Source: Ophiura sarsii
Taxonomy: Eukaryota > Echinodermata > Ophiuroidea > Amphilepidida > Ophiuridae
Reading direction: 5' to 3'
Length of the DNA: 64,000 nt
Assembly: GCA_035610835.1 (NCBI GenBank)
Contig: CM069446.1
Coordinates: 50,445,625 to 50,509,624 of the forward strand
Made by a program: the position numbers and the translations under genes. This document shows, piece after piece, positions 48,001 to 60,197 of this stretch (the stretch's first letter is position 1; each line of letters begins with the position of its first letter). The notes under the pieces were generated by a model that ran no database searches, was not told where the DNA came from, and saw only the letters and a program-made list of their open reading frames with translations.

Positions 48001-51000
48001 CACGGTAGTTTGCCAAAATTAGCAAATAGAAAAGAGAATATCGTTGGCTTTACACTAGATTTTATCATATTTTTTCCCAAACTTATGATTACCAAACGTA
48101 ATTCACATCGTTCGTGACATTTTAAAAGCTTCTGTTTAAGCTCTACTTATTATTGCATGTCATTTGTACAGCTGGTTATTTCCGTTCATTGGTCATATGG
48201 GCATAGCTACATCAAGCGGTGTTATAAGGGATTTTGCTGGGCCATATTATGTATCGGTAAGTTCGACTTGTCTTATGTTTTAAAAGTGAAACTTGGAGGT
48301 AAAAGGTTAAATATTACCACATTAATCACAATCTTTAGAGATAAAAAATGACATCTTGAATTAAAGCAATATTATGTTATTTTTTCAAATTTGTACACAT
48401 ATTTTTCTCTCTCTTATAATAAATTTGTCTATCAGAAAAGACTTTCCTGGGCTCATAAATCTACTTTGACTGTATTTTCCGTAAAGACTTTCCTGGACTC
48501 ATAAATCTACTTTGACTGTATTTTCCAAAAGAAATTTAATAAATCATAATAGAATTCTGCTTCCAATTAAGGAATTTCTCAACATATTTGTTTTTATTTT
48601 CATCATAAAGCATTCCGTAGGGGTGTGTTCACTTGTACAGAATACAGATGCTGTCGTAACCGGAAACCCTGTAAACAACCTTAACATGATGTCAAACCAT
48701 GGAATTCTATTTACGAACGAAAAAACACATACAATGTAGATGTTCATTTGATGCTGTTCTACACTCATTCAAATTTATCAGACCTTGTTGAGATTCAATT
48801 TTCAAATATACAGTGTATGCATAGGGCACATTTGTAGTTGTGAGCTTGTTATTCTTGAAAAGTGTAACACCAAAAGAACAGACAAATAGCAAGTATAAAA
48901 ATTGTTTTATTGAGTTACATGTACTCTTCAATCTGGGTTGTTTTCAGCTTGATACAGAAAAAGAAAAGAAATGTAAGTGGGACATACATAGTTACGGTTG
49001 TTGTTTGCTGCCCATTAACGAAATAAACATGATTATTGACAGCTTATTGCATGTACCTATTATGGGGCAGAGAACACGATATTGCCAACAATTCATGAAA
49101 GGAGCCTATTTTCATTGACCAGCCGCTTGCTATAACATTTATTTTAGGAAGGTGACATGGCGTTCGGCAACCCGACCCGTTACATGATGATGAAACCTAA
49201 GAATGCCAAGCCAGGAAGCTGGGACACGGCTGTATCAGATGCGTCAGAAGTGTATAAAGGTCGAATGGTGAGTTGAAATCCTAGGGGTAGAGGGAGGGGT
49301 TCAACTGACATTCGGGTTTGGAAATCCAACCCGCTACATGATGCAGCGTAAGATGCAGAAAATGTATGTTCATTCATCAACAACCTTTGTTTTCGTATGG
49401 CGCTAGAAAATTACGTAATTGTTGCTGTTTTTCATCCAATCAACAAAACCCATCGTTTTATATTAACTGATAATAATGAAGATTTTTTCTTCCGGTTGCT
49501 TTCCCCAATTTCGAACAATATATATTTTCACGCTTTTCCTATCAAAATTGTTTATTTTAAATATAATGACCGTGTCCGGCCTAGTGTCCTCTACTACATG
49601 TACATGTATCTCATCAACGTTGACAATAAATTGGCTCAATATCAACAAATGTTTGTATGTGTATAATAAATGCTTTGATCATAGTTGGAAAAGCGCTATA
49701 AAAACAGATAGACATTTAATTTTAGATTTACCATTTTTCACCATATATCTCTATTTTTTTACATTGCTACCCATACAGCATAACTTATTCTGTGATAACT
49801 GTCACTCACACGTTGCCATGGCGTTAAATCAAATGAATTACGACAACAGTACATCTTGGAACATGATCAAACTCTGTGGCTTGATGTTTGTTACTGGGAA
49901 ATATGTCGGGTAAGTACATTGAATAGTCAGAGTTAAAATGCTATGGACATAATTTAAGTTATATGTGTGTGCATGCGTAGGTGTGTACAAGCGTGCGTGT
50001 GTATCCCCGAAGTGCGTACCAGACCGTAGCGCTACAGCAAATGACCGCGCGTCCTAATTGGTCAATCGTGAAATCGTCACGCGCATGCAGGCATAGTTTG
50101 CGCATTTCATGCATCTGGATACAGCTCTGCGAACAACAACAAAACATGCTCCTCACACGAAATAGCTTGAATTTCTTCAATAGCATTATAACAGTGAATA
50201 TAGAACACTTGCAAGTCATATCTGGATAAACTACAAAAGTGGACTAAATAAAAATGAAACCATCTCAAACAGTCGCTACAGAAGCTATACCAGACCTCTT
50301 TGCCAAACATAATTTTCTAACTGTTGCTGATATCTTGGGTCTTGGATTGATGAACCTCCAAAATACTCCAATAGAGTTTTGACTGGGGTGTGACGGAGGC
50401 TAGCTTAGTTGGAGGAATGGAGAGGGCGGAAAAGGCCAGTTTTGAATTTGGATGGATCATTGTTTTTTGACTATTTCAGGAGAGAGTTTATTCCCATCAA
50501 TGACAGTCCTCATAAAGAAAGAGTTGGCATACGTGTCAGTTCTTGGGTGCTTTTCTTGGTATTGATGTGCATGGCCTTGGCTGTTTCTAGCCCGGGTGGA
50601 GGGGGGGGGGGGGGGGGGGGGGTACTAGCCTAATACGGTATACATGGATGTGCTGCTCTAATGGGTAACTTTTTTGCAAAAAATCCCTTAACTTGGGGTA
50701 TGATTTAGTGCTGGAAAAGCCCTAATAATGGGGTCACTTTTTACAAATGAGTCTATTTTCGTGAAAATTGTGTCTATTTTAGCAAAAAAAATGCGAACAT
50801 TTTGTCTATTTTCCCGATAATTTGTGAAATTGGGTGTATAATGAAGCAAAATCCTTAAAAATGGGTACCGTTTTTCCAAAATCACCCTTAGAAATGGGTA
50901 GGGGTTTTGAATCTCCAGCGGCACACCCCCGACCAAACCAAATCCGAGTACCTCCACTGGATGTGCATGGCCTCGCCTGTTTCTAGATGTCTTCAATGTA

Positions 51001-51661
51001 TAATAGTCCTTGTGGTGGATGTCTATCTGACCGTCGAACATCTTATGCAGACACTGGAGATACAGATTTATAATAAATGGTCTACCCATGGCTTTCAAAA
51101 ATTAATTTCATTAAGTGTTCTGATGTTCACGACTACCCCCTAACTACACACAACAATGATTTTAATTTTAAATCATTTTCTAACCATCCTATTCTTTGGA
51201 ATTCACTTGTAGAATTGTTTTGAAAATTGGGATTAGGAAGGAAGGTGGGGTATTATTACATGAAGAGCTTTTTGCAAAAGGGCCTACAGGCCACCCCCAC
51301 ATGTTACTCATTTTGCATTAGTGAATTTGCATTGACAAGTCCATGGAATTAATCAAATTATTGTATGGCTGTGTTCATTACTGTTTCTATGACTAGGATT
51401 AGTGCATCCACGCACACCAATTGAGGCACCAACAATACAAGCCACATTCCACATCTTAAATAGCAATACATTGAAATTCAAATAGGAACTTATTAAATAT
51501 TTCAATTTCTACCTTGTAACATAATTAACATCTTGATTTTGTTTTCTTCTTCTTTTCTTCTTCTTCTTCTTCTTTTGTGCAGGTTATTGGAGTTCACAAA
51601 GACTTGGTTACCATCTCTCATCATATATGGAACTATTATAGCCTTGGTGTTTTTACTTTAA
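45014..51661 (+). CDS. TMEM222: Transmembrane protein 222 (five exons)
   Basis: Exons 45014-45204, 48172-48256, 49148-49267, 49779-49909 and 51583-51661, all GT-AG with consistent phases, giving 201 aa (human about 208). The protein belongs to the conserved DUF778/TMEM222 family; its biochemical role is not established. Conserved landmarks in order: [16 protein letters not shown] and [19 protein letters not shown] (exon 1/2 joint and exon 2), [32 protein letters not shown] (exon 3), [20 protein letters not shown] and [18 protein letters not shown] (exon 4), then a hydrophobic C-terminal segment [17 protein letters not shown] (exon 5). Hydrophobic segments lie near residues 58-80, 145-160 and 183-200. 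The start is the first ATG after the shared promoter region. An inexact copy of exon 1 and a partial copy of exon 3 lie in introns 1 and 3. Confidence 0.95.
45480..45748 (+). pseudogene. Duplicated TMEM222 promoter and first exon
   Basis: Matches 44847-45109 at high identity (ACAAAATATATTACGACTGG, GTCACCAAAATAAATAAAT, GTTATGGAATATCGACGAAT). The ATG at 45655 opens [14 protein letters not shown] and then shifts frame and stops. There is no donor at the equivalent place because the match ends before it. It could still act as an alternative promoter or 5' leader. Confidence 0.85.
45780..46556. mobile_element. 777-bp inverted-repeat element in TMEM222 intron 1, family FB12
   Basis: TTTAGGCTAATGAAAGTGAA then TTGTTAGTTTCCCGTC at the left, fully complemented at 46525-46556. 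Further pairing at TATTTCATTATT / AATAATGAAATA. It begins about 30 bp after the duplicated exon. Confidence 0.88.
46918..47025 (-). mobile_element. tRNA-Asp-derived SINE, copy 2 (TMEM222 intron 1)
   Basis: Minus strand contains CTCGCCTGTCATGC, GGGTTCAATTCCTGG (B box) and the same TTATTTAACCCCCTCTCCCT tail as copy 1. The A-box side is degraded. C runs lie at about 46810 and 47130. Confidence 0.75.
47150..47333. repeat. Dispersed repeat, also at 52170-52295
   Basis: AACTTGCTTCAACCAAATTT and TTTTCTCGGCAATCTCTC are shared between the two places. This copy ends in AATGCCCCTTTAA like FB8. Confidence 0.65.
48436..48526 (+). repeat. Two tandem 45-bp copies in TMEM222 intron 2
   Basis: AAGACTTTCCTGGGCTCATA and AAGACTTTCCTGGACTCATA, each followed by AATCTACTTTGACTGTATTT, lie back to back. 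Confidence 0.9.
49317..49355 (+). pseudogene. Partial second copy of TMEM222 exon 3
   Basis: In one frame it reads [13 protein letters not shown], against [13 protein letters not shown] in exon 3 some 150 bp upstream. DNA differences fall mainly at third codon positions (TTTGGAAATCCAACCCGCTA vs TTCGGCAACCCGACCCGTTA). The match does not extend to the 3' half, and no donor restoring the frame was found before a stop at 49409. Confidence 0.65.
50562..50990. repeat. Repeat insertion bounded by a 27-bp direct repeat (TMEM222 intron 4)
   Basis: GATGTGCATGGCCTTGGCTG at about 50564 and GATGTGCATGGCCTCGCCTG at about 50959, both followed by TTTCTAG, bracket about 370 bp that starts with a G run. The interior has AAAATGGGTAC-type repeats also seen near 28500. 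Confidence 0.6.
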
Positions 51662-52434
51662 TATAATGATTAGGCCTTCAAAAAATAATGATTCAGTTGT
51701 CCTCTACATTTCTGTCATGAGAAGGGTTGGCGGAAAAGGGTTTTCGACATTTTATATAACTAAATGTGAGGAGAAATTCCTAGCGAAACAAAACATTTTT
51801 ACAATCTAGAATATCACAATTTCTTTTTTGTAACAATGTTTTCTAGGCATGCGCATGTTAACCTGTGTCCCGTAAGCAAAACATGGTGTCAAGTACACGA
51901 TCTGAGTTTTTACAATAAGCTTGAAGTTTACACTAACAAATTTTAGTGATAAAACAGCATTATATAACAAGGAAATGAATGGATTATTAGCCATTTATTT
52001 TGACTATGTGCATGAAAATTCATAAAAAACAATGATTCCATGCCTTATTACTGCTAAATAATGTGGAGTTTACCCTTTATTAACTACCATATGAAAAAGT
52101 TTACCTTAATTCACCGTCTATCATGTAAAATTTCACGAATTGGTAATTTAGATATAGATAAACATCAAAATTATCAGCACCACTCGCCACATAAATTGCT
52201 TCAACCAAATTTGTAACTGGCGCCATCATTCAAACATTTCACCATAAATTATTACAGGTTTTTTCCAAATTTTATTTTTCTCGGCAATCTCTCTTTTTTT
52301 TTAGCATAAGAATATGATAAATGTTGCAATATTAGTGATTACATGAATTTATTCTTTAGTTAACTCTTACTTTACAATTATAATCAATGTATTCTATCTA
52401 TAATATTTAAGATTGATCCAAATATTGAGGGCCA
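51662..52434. other. Intergenic 3' of TMEM222
   Basis: Probable 3' UTR at first, then AT-rich sequence and a second copy (52170-52295) of the repeat at 47150. No gene. Confidence 0.55.
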
Positions 52435-53056
52435 TATTCTTAGTGTACGTTATTTAAACATGGTTTTAAGCTAAACATGCATCTAAATTTGACTTAAACG
52501 CAATTCTTGTAAATGTGTACATTTAAACATGTGTTAATTTAAAAGTGTTTAATTTAAACATGTGTTTAATTTAAACATGTGTTTAATTTTAACATGTGTT
52601 TAATTTAAACATGTGTTTAATTTAAACATGTGTTTAATTTTAACAAGTGTTTAATTTAAACATGTGTTTAATTTAAACATGTGTTAGTTTAAACATGTGT
52701 GTCTAACTCGCTGAAAAGTGTCTTCTAACTTTAAACATGGGTATGGGGTAGTTAAAACAATTACACACCATGCACGTCGTGATTTTCCTTTCGGAACACT
52801 ATGGCGCATATGTTGCTGGGTGCATTTCGAGTTGAACAATATATAGACGTACATTTGATGTATTTCTTTCATTTCTTGGGTAACCCATTTGAATCGCGGA
52901 TTATTGAATAAATACCATTCCATACAATGGCAAGCTTCAACGACTTTTCTGTTAAACAATCCGTCTAAAAGGTAAACTTGCGTTTTACTTAAACATGAAT
53001 TTGGTTAGCGATGGTTTTAGGCTAAAACTGTGTTTAATACAAGAATACGGCCCTTA
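52435..53056. mobile_element. About 620-bp inverted-repeat element with a 16-bp tandem core, family FB13
   Basis: GGGCCATATTCTTAG pairs with AAGAATACGGCCC. Between 52520 and 52700 are about 12 copies of TTTAAACATGTGTTTAA-like units. Confidence 0.75.
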
Positions 53057-53099
53057 AGAATACAGGTTTTAAAAAAATACTACTTTTACAATATTGGAT

Positions 53100-53220
53100 A
53101 ACAAGAACAGTGCACTATGTAGCAAGAAGGGGGAATAGGGGAATCCCCCACAATACAGTAGCGCAGTATGTAGCGAGAAGGGGGAATAGGGAGGGGGAAT
53201 CCCCCACAGTGCAATATGTC
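53100..53220 (+). repeat. Two tandem copies of a G-rich 60-bp unit
   Basis: TATGTAGCAAGAAGGGGGAA and TATGTAGCGAGAAGGGGGAA, each followed by GGGGAATCCCCCACA, within 120 bp. Confidence 0.8.
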
Positions 53221-53281
53221 CTAAAAGTTTCATTAAATTTGTGCAGTTGTTAAATAATATTATGGAATAAGTGTGCAATTT

Positions 53282-53468
53282 ACCAGGGTTGTCAGTAGCC
53301 AAAATTTAGTGCCGGGTAAATTTTACAAGAATTTGAATAAAAAAACAATAATAGCTTTTCACTGAATTTGTCATTTTTGTGCTGGGTGGAAAGGTCCGAC
53401 ATTCCTTTGAGTACTGATTGTTTTAGCCGAGTGCTGGTTACTGCCGACCAGTGTAGTGACAACCCTGG
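53282..53468. mobile_element. 187-bp inverted-repeat element
   Basis: ACCAGGGTTGTCAGTAG against CACTAGTG-type CTACACT complement: right end GTGTAGTGACAACCCTGGT. Short arms of about 20 bp. Confidence 0.7.
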
Positions 53469-53599
53469 TTTAGCCACTATTCAAATGACATGTATAAATG
53501 TACATTTAATAAACGAATATAGGCAGGGGTATTTATATTTTGATATTATGCAAGTTGTATTTTATGCCTATCTTGTGTAAATGAGGTAAAAATGGTTTG

Positions 53600-53680
53600 T
53601 CCAAGCTTTCTTAGGCCAAAACCAAATAGACTTAAATGGTTGGTGTATGTCAAAACCAAATAGACTTAAATGGTTGGTGT
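53600..53680 (+). repeat. Short tandem duplication
   Basis: AAAACCAAATAGACTTAAAT followed by GGTTGGTGT occurs twice, 41 bp apart. Confidence 0.85.
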
Positions 53681-54378
53681 TATGTTGTACATTCTGATCT
53701 TATCAAATAATTTTTTTTAAATCTTCATAAGTAAGTCATCTATATCTATGCATGTTAGAAGAAGCATGGACAAACCTTTCAGTCCATGTAGGCTGCCCAG
53801 CGGTGTGTGCAGGGTTTCATTTCCCCCAGAATGACATCGCACCATTTTGAAAATATGGACTTAATTAAGTTACATTTTGGTTTTAAACGCACTACTAAAA
53901 TATTCCTGGACATATGCGTAGCACGCAAACATAGGCTATTATAATTTGTTTGATTCCCCGACTAACTTCCTGAACTTGTATAATGAATTCAGCAATCAGG
54001 GATGGTTTCACAAAGAAATCAGGGAGGTTTTCAGAATTGCATGCAGTCTATGGTATATATATAAACCTTTCTAAATCAGGGAGGTTGTCAAATTAGTTTC
54101 GAGGAATGTACAACACAAAATTCACAAATTTCAGGGACCCTCCTTAAGAATTTTAGAGGGGGTTGGCATCTCTACATTTCTTGATGAGGTGGTTAGAAAA
54201 CTAAATTTAAAAATTGCCTTGTTCTTTGAAAATGGTAGCATGGTAAATCCATTCTTTGCCAGCATTATCTCAAATGAAAAACTAACGAAAAATGCCCGAA
54301 CAATTTCATAATTTGATGTTTTTTTGTTGGGAGTCATTTATGACTGCGTTCATATTTATGGGCATGTTTATTACCCGA

Positions 54379-54827
54379 TATACACTCGGCAAAAGAAGTT
54401 CTTGGACACTTAAATTAAATTAATATTTAATAGAATATATATAATTATATATATGATTATATAATTGTATATCAAAATAAGCAGAAAGCAATCCTCTAAC
54501 AGCTTAACATGGAATTTAGACATGATCACTCATGCATGGCAGATCCCATTCACTTGACAATGGCAAGAAGATTGCAAAAAATTGGATAATCCCTCCATTC
54601 AAATGACTGTAAATGCTCATTTCTTGCAATTTCCTTTTACGCACCTTACCATTGCTTAATGAATGTGCTCAGCCATGCATGAATGCGTACATCTTAATTT
54701 CATACAGACATGATAGAGAATTATTGTCTGCTTATTTTGACATGCAATTGTTTAATTTATATTAAATATTTATGTGAAATATTTGAACTTCAATGAGTGT
54801 CCAGGAACTTCTTTTGACGAGTGTATA
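54379..54827. mobile_element. 449-bp Tc1/mariner-like MITE, family FB14
   Basis: TATACACTCGGCAAAAGAAG to CTTCTTTTGACGAGTGTATA with terminal TA. The arms continue with TTGGACACTT / GAGTGTCCA and CTTATTTTGA complements; about 200 bp each. No transposase. Confidence 0.85.
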
Positions 54828-54844
54828 TTAGGCCAGAAAAAAAT

Positions 54845-55205
54845 TGTTGTGTTGCTCTGTCTAAGTATCGGTTGATACTGGAACACCAAATTGTGTTTCA
54901 GTAACGAGCAATACTGTAACCTTTTTATGTTCCAGCATCGGGCGATACTGGTGCACATGCTACCAGTGTGATTTGACCCAGTATTAACTGGTATATAATT
55001 GTGTCCCAGTATCACCCGATACTGGTCCATTTTATATGTACCAGTATCTGCCAGTATCATCAGACACTGGAACACTGCCTTTGAACCAGTATCGAACGAT
55101 ACCCGGTGTTCCAGTAACAAACAATACTGGGTATTCTAGTATACGATACTGGAAACACACGATACTGGGTGTTCCAGTATCAGACTATATACCAGTACAA
55201 TCCAG
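54845..55205. repeat. Cluster of short CCAGTATC/GATACTGG palindromes
   Basis: More than ten occurrences of CCAGTATC, GATACTGG or one-base variants, often paired as CCAGTATCACCCGATACTGG (20-bp imperfect palindrome) and spaced irregularly by GTTCC or TGGTGCAC. No regular period, so it is not an ordinary tandem repeat. Confidence 0.8.
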
Positions 55206-55867
55206 AATCTGGGACCTAAAGTACACTTTTTCCCATTTGTTTGGCCTTACTTTTTGGCACTGTAGCATCACAACACATACATTGATCAACCAACTAACTA
55301 ATTTATTGTGCATTGTATACTTGTGTATATATTTTATAGGTGGAAATAGTAATAACACTTTCACTTTTTTTCACTCAATTTTGCCATGTGTCTTCATTTT
55401 TGCATTTTTAATTCAAAGTTTATCAATGATTCGTTTCATTTCAGTCAACTAACGATGAATAAACGAAATTGGTATCCACGGCAAATGTATGATGATTATA
55501 GTTCATTCAGTTCAAAATTGGCAAAAGATTGCGAGGCTAAATATTTATATATGGTCCCAAATGGAATACCTACTTGCCCACCACTCACTGATACCTGCTT
55601 ATGATGTGCAAACTCACACTCTCACCAATAAATATGTGTAACGACATGGATTCTTTTTGCGCATGGACAATACAAGCCTCACAATTCTCACCAACTTGGA
55701 ACTGGTTAAACAGTGTTCTGTCAATACATCGTATTGCCATCTGGCCAGGCCTCGAAATAAAGAGGGTGTGCTATTTAAGGCAATTTGAAAGGGGGCACCA
55801 ACTTTCTCCAAGGCAATTATGTACTTGGAGTGAAAACAGCCAGAAATTGAGGGCATCCAGGCAACTA

Positions 55868-56391
55868 AACACTTCAAAAGAAGTAAGTTCCCTTTAGGGG
55901 TTCCCTTATATTTCCAAAAACAATACATTGGAATGAAATGGGGTTTTCAGTCAAATGATTAGGGGCTTCATACCAATACTTGACCAAAATTTCAAATCAA
56001 CAGGTTCTGTCATGCTCGAGTGAGCACGTATTGAATGACGGAATGTCCCATTTCAAAAGTTGCTAAAATGCTGGTACAACAAGAGTTGGACTTCCATATC
56101 GAGTAGCACGCCTCATCAACACTATGAGAAATCAATGTCGTCACTTGATACACCAACGTGGTAGATACACACACTACTAAACATTATTTTAACAACTTTT
56201 GAAATGGGACATTCTGTCATTCAATACAAGCTCACTCAAGCATGACAGAACCTGTTGATTTGAAATGTTGGTCAAGTCTTGGTATGAACCTCATAACAAT
56301 TTGACAGAAAACCCATTTCAACCCAATGTATATTTTTGAAAAAATATAAGGGAAACCCTAAAAGGGAACTTGCTTCTTTTGAAGTGTTTAG
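55868..56391. mobile_element. 524-bp palindrome, family FB15
   Basis: AACACTTCAAAAGAAGTAAG pairs with its complement ending GAAGTGTT. Inner pairs include CAGGTTCTGTCATGCTCGAG and GAATGTCCCATTTCAAAAGT with complements at 56250 and 56200. Centre near 56130. Confidence 0.88.
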
Positions 56392-56439
56392 GTGGGGCAT
56401 CAAAGGCAATTGCCTTTGATGCCTTCGATTAATTTGAGC

Positions 56440-57210
56440 CGTGCATCTGGCTTGAGACTAGTATACCATAAGAGATAAGAAGCACTATCCATTCCTGTTA
56501 TGTGCAGCGATACAGGTCTAACCTGGACTAATATGGTATTGTTGTAGTTGATGGCCAATCTAGTATCATCATTCAGTTTAATTTGAAGCACAACCTCATG
56601 TGAGTAACAGCGCTATTTCAAATTTAGTGTTATCCACACGTGTGTTATGATCTTCTTAACAACCTGAACACACTGTAGTATATAAGGTTACCTACCGACA
56701 TACAGACTTGATAGATTTCTAAAATTATTACGCATTTATATTGCTAGGATTATGGGGTTTTAGAATAAGTATGCCAATTAAAGCCTTGTACTGTAGTGCC
56801 ATACTTCAACACATAAACAATGTATTCTGATATTCAAAGTTCATGATTTGTGTTTAATTGAAAAACAAATATTCAGATCTAGTTGCGCTAATAAACTATG
56901 TGCATGCATACAAATATATGTGTTTTAATTCTAAATTGTAAACACAAACCATGAATTTTGAATATCATACATACATTGTTTATACATTGAAGTATGGCAC
57001 TAGTAGGTTTTAATTAGCATACTTGTTCTGAAATGCCATAAATCTAGCAATAATCTTTGAAATCTATCAGTCTGTATGCCGACAGCGCCGCTAGAGTTGA
57101 GAACTGCTGTAGCAGGGATAGACCAAGAAAAAGATCGATAGCGAATAACAATAGACTGTGTGAGCTGCTTCATATCTCCTATGGTATACTAGTCTCAGCA
57201 TCTGACCACC
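56440..57210. repeat. About 770-bp nested palindrome
   Basis: Outer arms GAGACTAGTATACCATAAGA and TATGGTATACTAGTCTCAG; inner arms CAGACTTGATAGATTTCTAA and TTGAAATCTATCAGTCTGTA, with AGTGCCATACTTCAACA and GTATGGCACTA further in. Centre near 56890. Confidence 0.83.
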
Positions 57211-57278
57211 TCTTTTTTCATTCAGGAGGTGAGTTCAATTCACTTTATTCCATTTGATACAGAATAAAGCAAAACCAC

Positions 57279-57559
57279 TTAAAGGTGTATGTTCTGATAG
57301 CTTTAGATTTTATTTTCACATCAACATATTATTTTGATATAAAAAGAAAACCCATATTTTTCTAATTGTTTCTGTTGAAATCTTAGGCTCAAGATATGTT
57401 CCATCTAGACGATATAGGCGAAAATTTCAGTGCAGTGAATTATCACCAAAGGTGGTTAGTTTGTGTACTACATGTAGTACTACTCATTGGGCAAATTTAA
57501 TGTCACCTTGTGCTTCTAAAATAAGAACCGTTGGAGTTATCGGAACACCTACCTTTGAT
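57279..57559. mobile_element. FB11 element, copy 4
   Basis: TTAAAGGTGTATGTTCTGAT to ACCTACCTTTGATA with the family interior AAAATAAGAACCGTTGGAG and TTTGTGTACTACATGTA. Confidence 0.72.
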
Positions 57560-57599
57560 AAAAATATTTTTAAACAAATCAACTAATTCAACTTGACTC

Positions 57600-57965
57600 A
57601 TGAACCCCATAATTACATGTAGTAAGTAATACTTCGTATGTACAAGTGAAGAACCCTTGGGGCCAAAACACGTTTTAACCTTGTAATCACTCTTGCCCAG
57701 TAGCGTAGCCATGGTCACTTGTCAGGGGGGGGGGGGGCAAAGGGTATTTCCTTTCCCTTGTCTTCTCCTCTTCTACCTTTCTTTTCCTTCCTTTGCCTTC
57801 CTATTTTCAGTTGCCCCCCTTGCCCCCATCTGGCTACGCTACTGCTCTTGCCCCTGAACAAGTATAAAGCAACACTTCCTATGCATAACCGTTGGGCAGT
57901 CTCCCATTAAACATGCTGAAGGGTCCAAATTACATACATAAGGTTTTGACAGACAGCGACGATTT
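57600..57965. mobile_element. FB7 element, copy 2, split by a hAT-like insertion
   Basis: Sequence related to 34399-34674 (AGTATAAAGCAACACTTCCT, ATGCATAACCGTTGGGCAGT, AAGGTTTTGACAGACAGCGA). Interrupted at 57698-57844. Confidence 0.7.
57698..57844. mobile_element. 147-bp hAT-like MITE
   Basis: CAGTAGCGTAGCCA to TGGCTACGCTACTG, flanked by an 8-bp duplication CTCTTGCC (57690-57697 and 57845-57852). Eight-bp target duplications and CAG-starting ends are typical of hAT elements. Confidence 0.88.
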
Positions 57966-60197
57966 AAAACATGATATCTGGAATGGACTACAAGCTATGA
58001 ATTGATCTACTACAATAAAAGCTTGAACACAAAGTTACTCGGGCTATGCATAACAAGAATTTAAGTTATGAGGTTAAATTAGCATTTTAAAATTATATAA
58101 GCTTAGGACTTAAAAACATCAGGAATTTTGTATAAACATATTTTGTGTTTTAAACAAGTTTCCCACTGTATAATTAAAAACTGTAAACAAAGACACACAA
58201 ATATATGTGATTTCAATTTATTATATTTATCGTTTTATTTCACAATTACAGCTTTGGACAGAAGTGTTTATATAATGATAGGTTTGATTTCAGCAATGTG
58301 AATTTTTGTCCATCACATTGCTAGGAATTGTTTGTGCTATAAACTTATATAAAACAAATATTTGACGCCTATTTTAATATATATGCCTCATATGAACATC
58401 TCTTATCCAGTATTAATCTGCTTAATGTTAGATTTGATCCCTTTTCATGATTTATTAAAGTTTTAAAGCTATCAATAGAATGGTATAATGCTATAATCAG
58501 CATTAGAAATAAGAAAAATAAATTGGTTTCTGAGCGGATAAACCCAGCAGGAGATATTGGTTATCCGCCACCAGCGTTCATGATAACCGGTGTCGCATCG
58601 CGAAATGCTCCGCACTTTTGAAGTATTGCTATTCAATTGCACAAATGTGTAGCTAAAAGTGCGATGCAAGAAGATTCCCTTACTTGATATTTGATCACAT
58701 TCCATCAAAGCCAAACCTATTACTAGAAAAAAAAGTGCTATACAAAATTTGTGAATTGCTACACAAAACTAATAGTGCATCACACTTTTTGCTTCACAAA
58801 AAAAATGCTGGAAATTGAACGCTGTCCGCCACAATTTTTGATTATTATTTTTTTAGTTTTTCCCTAATCAAAGAATATCATATTTTAAACGGCTCTTCAA
58901 ATAAATTATGGATGGAAAAAAATACCTGTAGCGGTTGTAGCCTCTTCATTTCGGCTGGTCCCGTTACTGACTTTTTGAGTTTATCATTGCAGACAGACAA
59001 TACAAAGGGGGATATTTTGCTGAGCTGAGTGTGTGAAAATAGACAATTTGACTTTTTGGTGTCAAAATATTGGTTATCATTCAATAAGGAAAAACTGATT
59101 ATCTGCCAATAATTTGGTCATTTCAGATGCACGGATTACCTCTATTTCAAACGCGGGCATAATTCTGTTATACCCTACACACCAACATCAGTAGTATGCG
59201 TCGTTCTTAAAAATCATGCACTATGAATACCTCTGTGAAGGGTATAACAGAATTACTCCCAAACGCGGGCTATAACTATATGAATTTCATTAAACAGAAC
59301 TTGAAGAAAAGTCATTAGCCAGAACATATGAATCTGATCACCATACAATACAATTTATCAATAGACATTTGAGGACATTTGTTAGCTATATTATGATCCC
59401 CAGTTTGCTACTATAGTTTGATCAGTTCCAAATTGGCAAAATCTCCTTATTACAGCAGCGAGTTAATATAGAAGGATGCGGGTGCACAAGATGGCAACGA
59501 GCGCAGTGCATCATATGCGTACGTCAGGGGTAGAATTTTGGCGCGAATCGATTCGCGTAAAATCAGTGCGAGAATCTTAATGGACTCTCGCACTGCAGCG
59601 CGAATTTCTAGGCCTGGTACGTGCGCCTAAAACCGCATGCGTGTGGCCATAATCGCGCGCATACGTTTGGATTACTTTCGCGCGCAGTGAGATAAAAACC
59701 AAATATTTCTCGCCAATTTGGAATTGATTAAACTATAGAGACATTAAAATATTCATTTACAACAGTTTATGACAAAGTTTAAAACTACACATGTTCAGTC
59801 CAATCATTTGCAGCATGGGATTTTCACGACTTTATAAGACCAATTTGCGGAATGAAATGTATGTGGATATATAGGGGTTTTTTATTAGGAAAAACAACAT
59901 AGCCAGCCTGAAATCCTGTCTTGGTGGCAATAATTGCCTGTCATCCTTTAAAAGCACTGTCAAAGTGGACATTTTAGCGCTTTTGCGATTTTGAGCTTCA
60001 GTACAAAGACCTACATATAAAATGAATATATTCGCGTGAAAATAATGTAGTGCGACAATTTCCACTTTTACAGTAATTGGATTTGTCTTTAAAGGACTGG
60101 GACAGCCACTGTAAGTGGGAGATACAGTCAGATTGCTGTGTCGTATATATAGAAGTTCATGTCACTGGTAAAAATGTAAACAGTTCATGAATTTTCA
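57966..60197. other. Intergenic region between TMEM222 and NSUN5, with small inverted repeats
   Basis: No gene. 59140-59275 has CATAATTCTGTTATACCCT and AGGGTATAACAGAATTA. 59408-59741 has CTATAGTTTGATCAGTTCCA against TGGAATTGATTAAACTATAG, and encloses GCG-rich CGCGAATCGATTCGCG near 59541. The rest is AT-rich. Confidence 0.55.

Noticed and set aside
50409..50633. 74-aa frame with a hydrophobic stretch and poly-Gly
   Set aside because: It overlaps the edge of a repeat insertion and a G run in TMEM222 intron 4.
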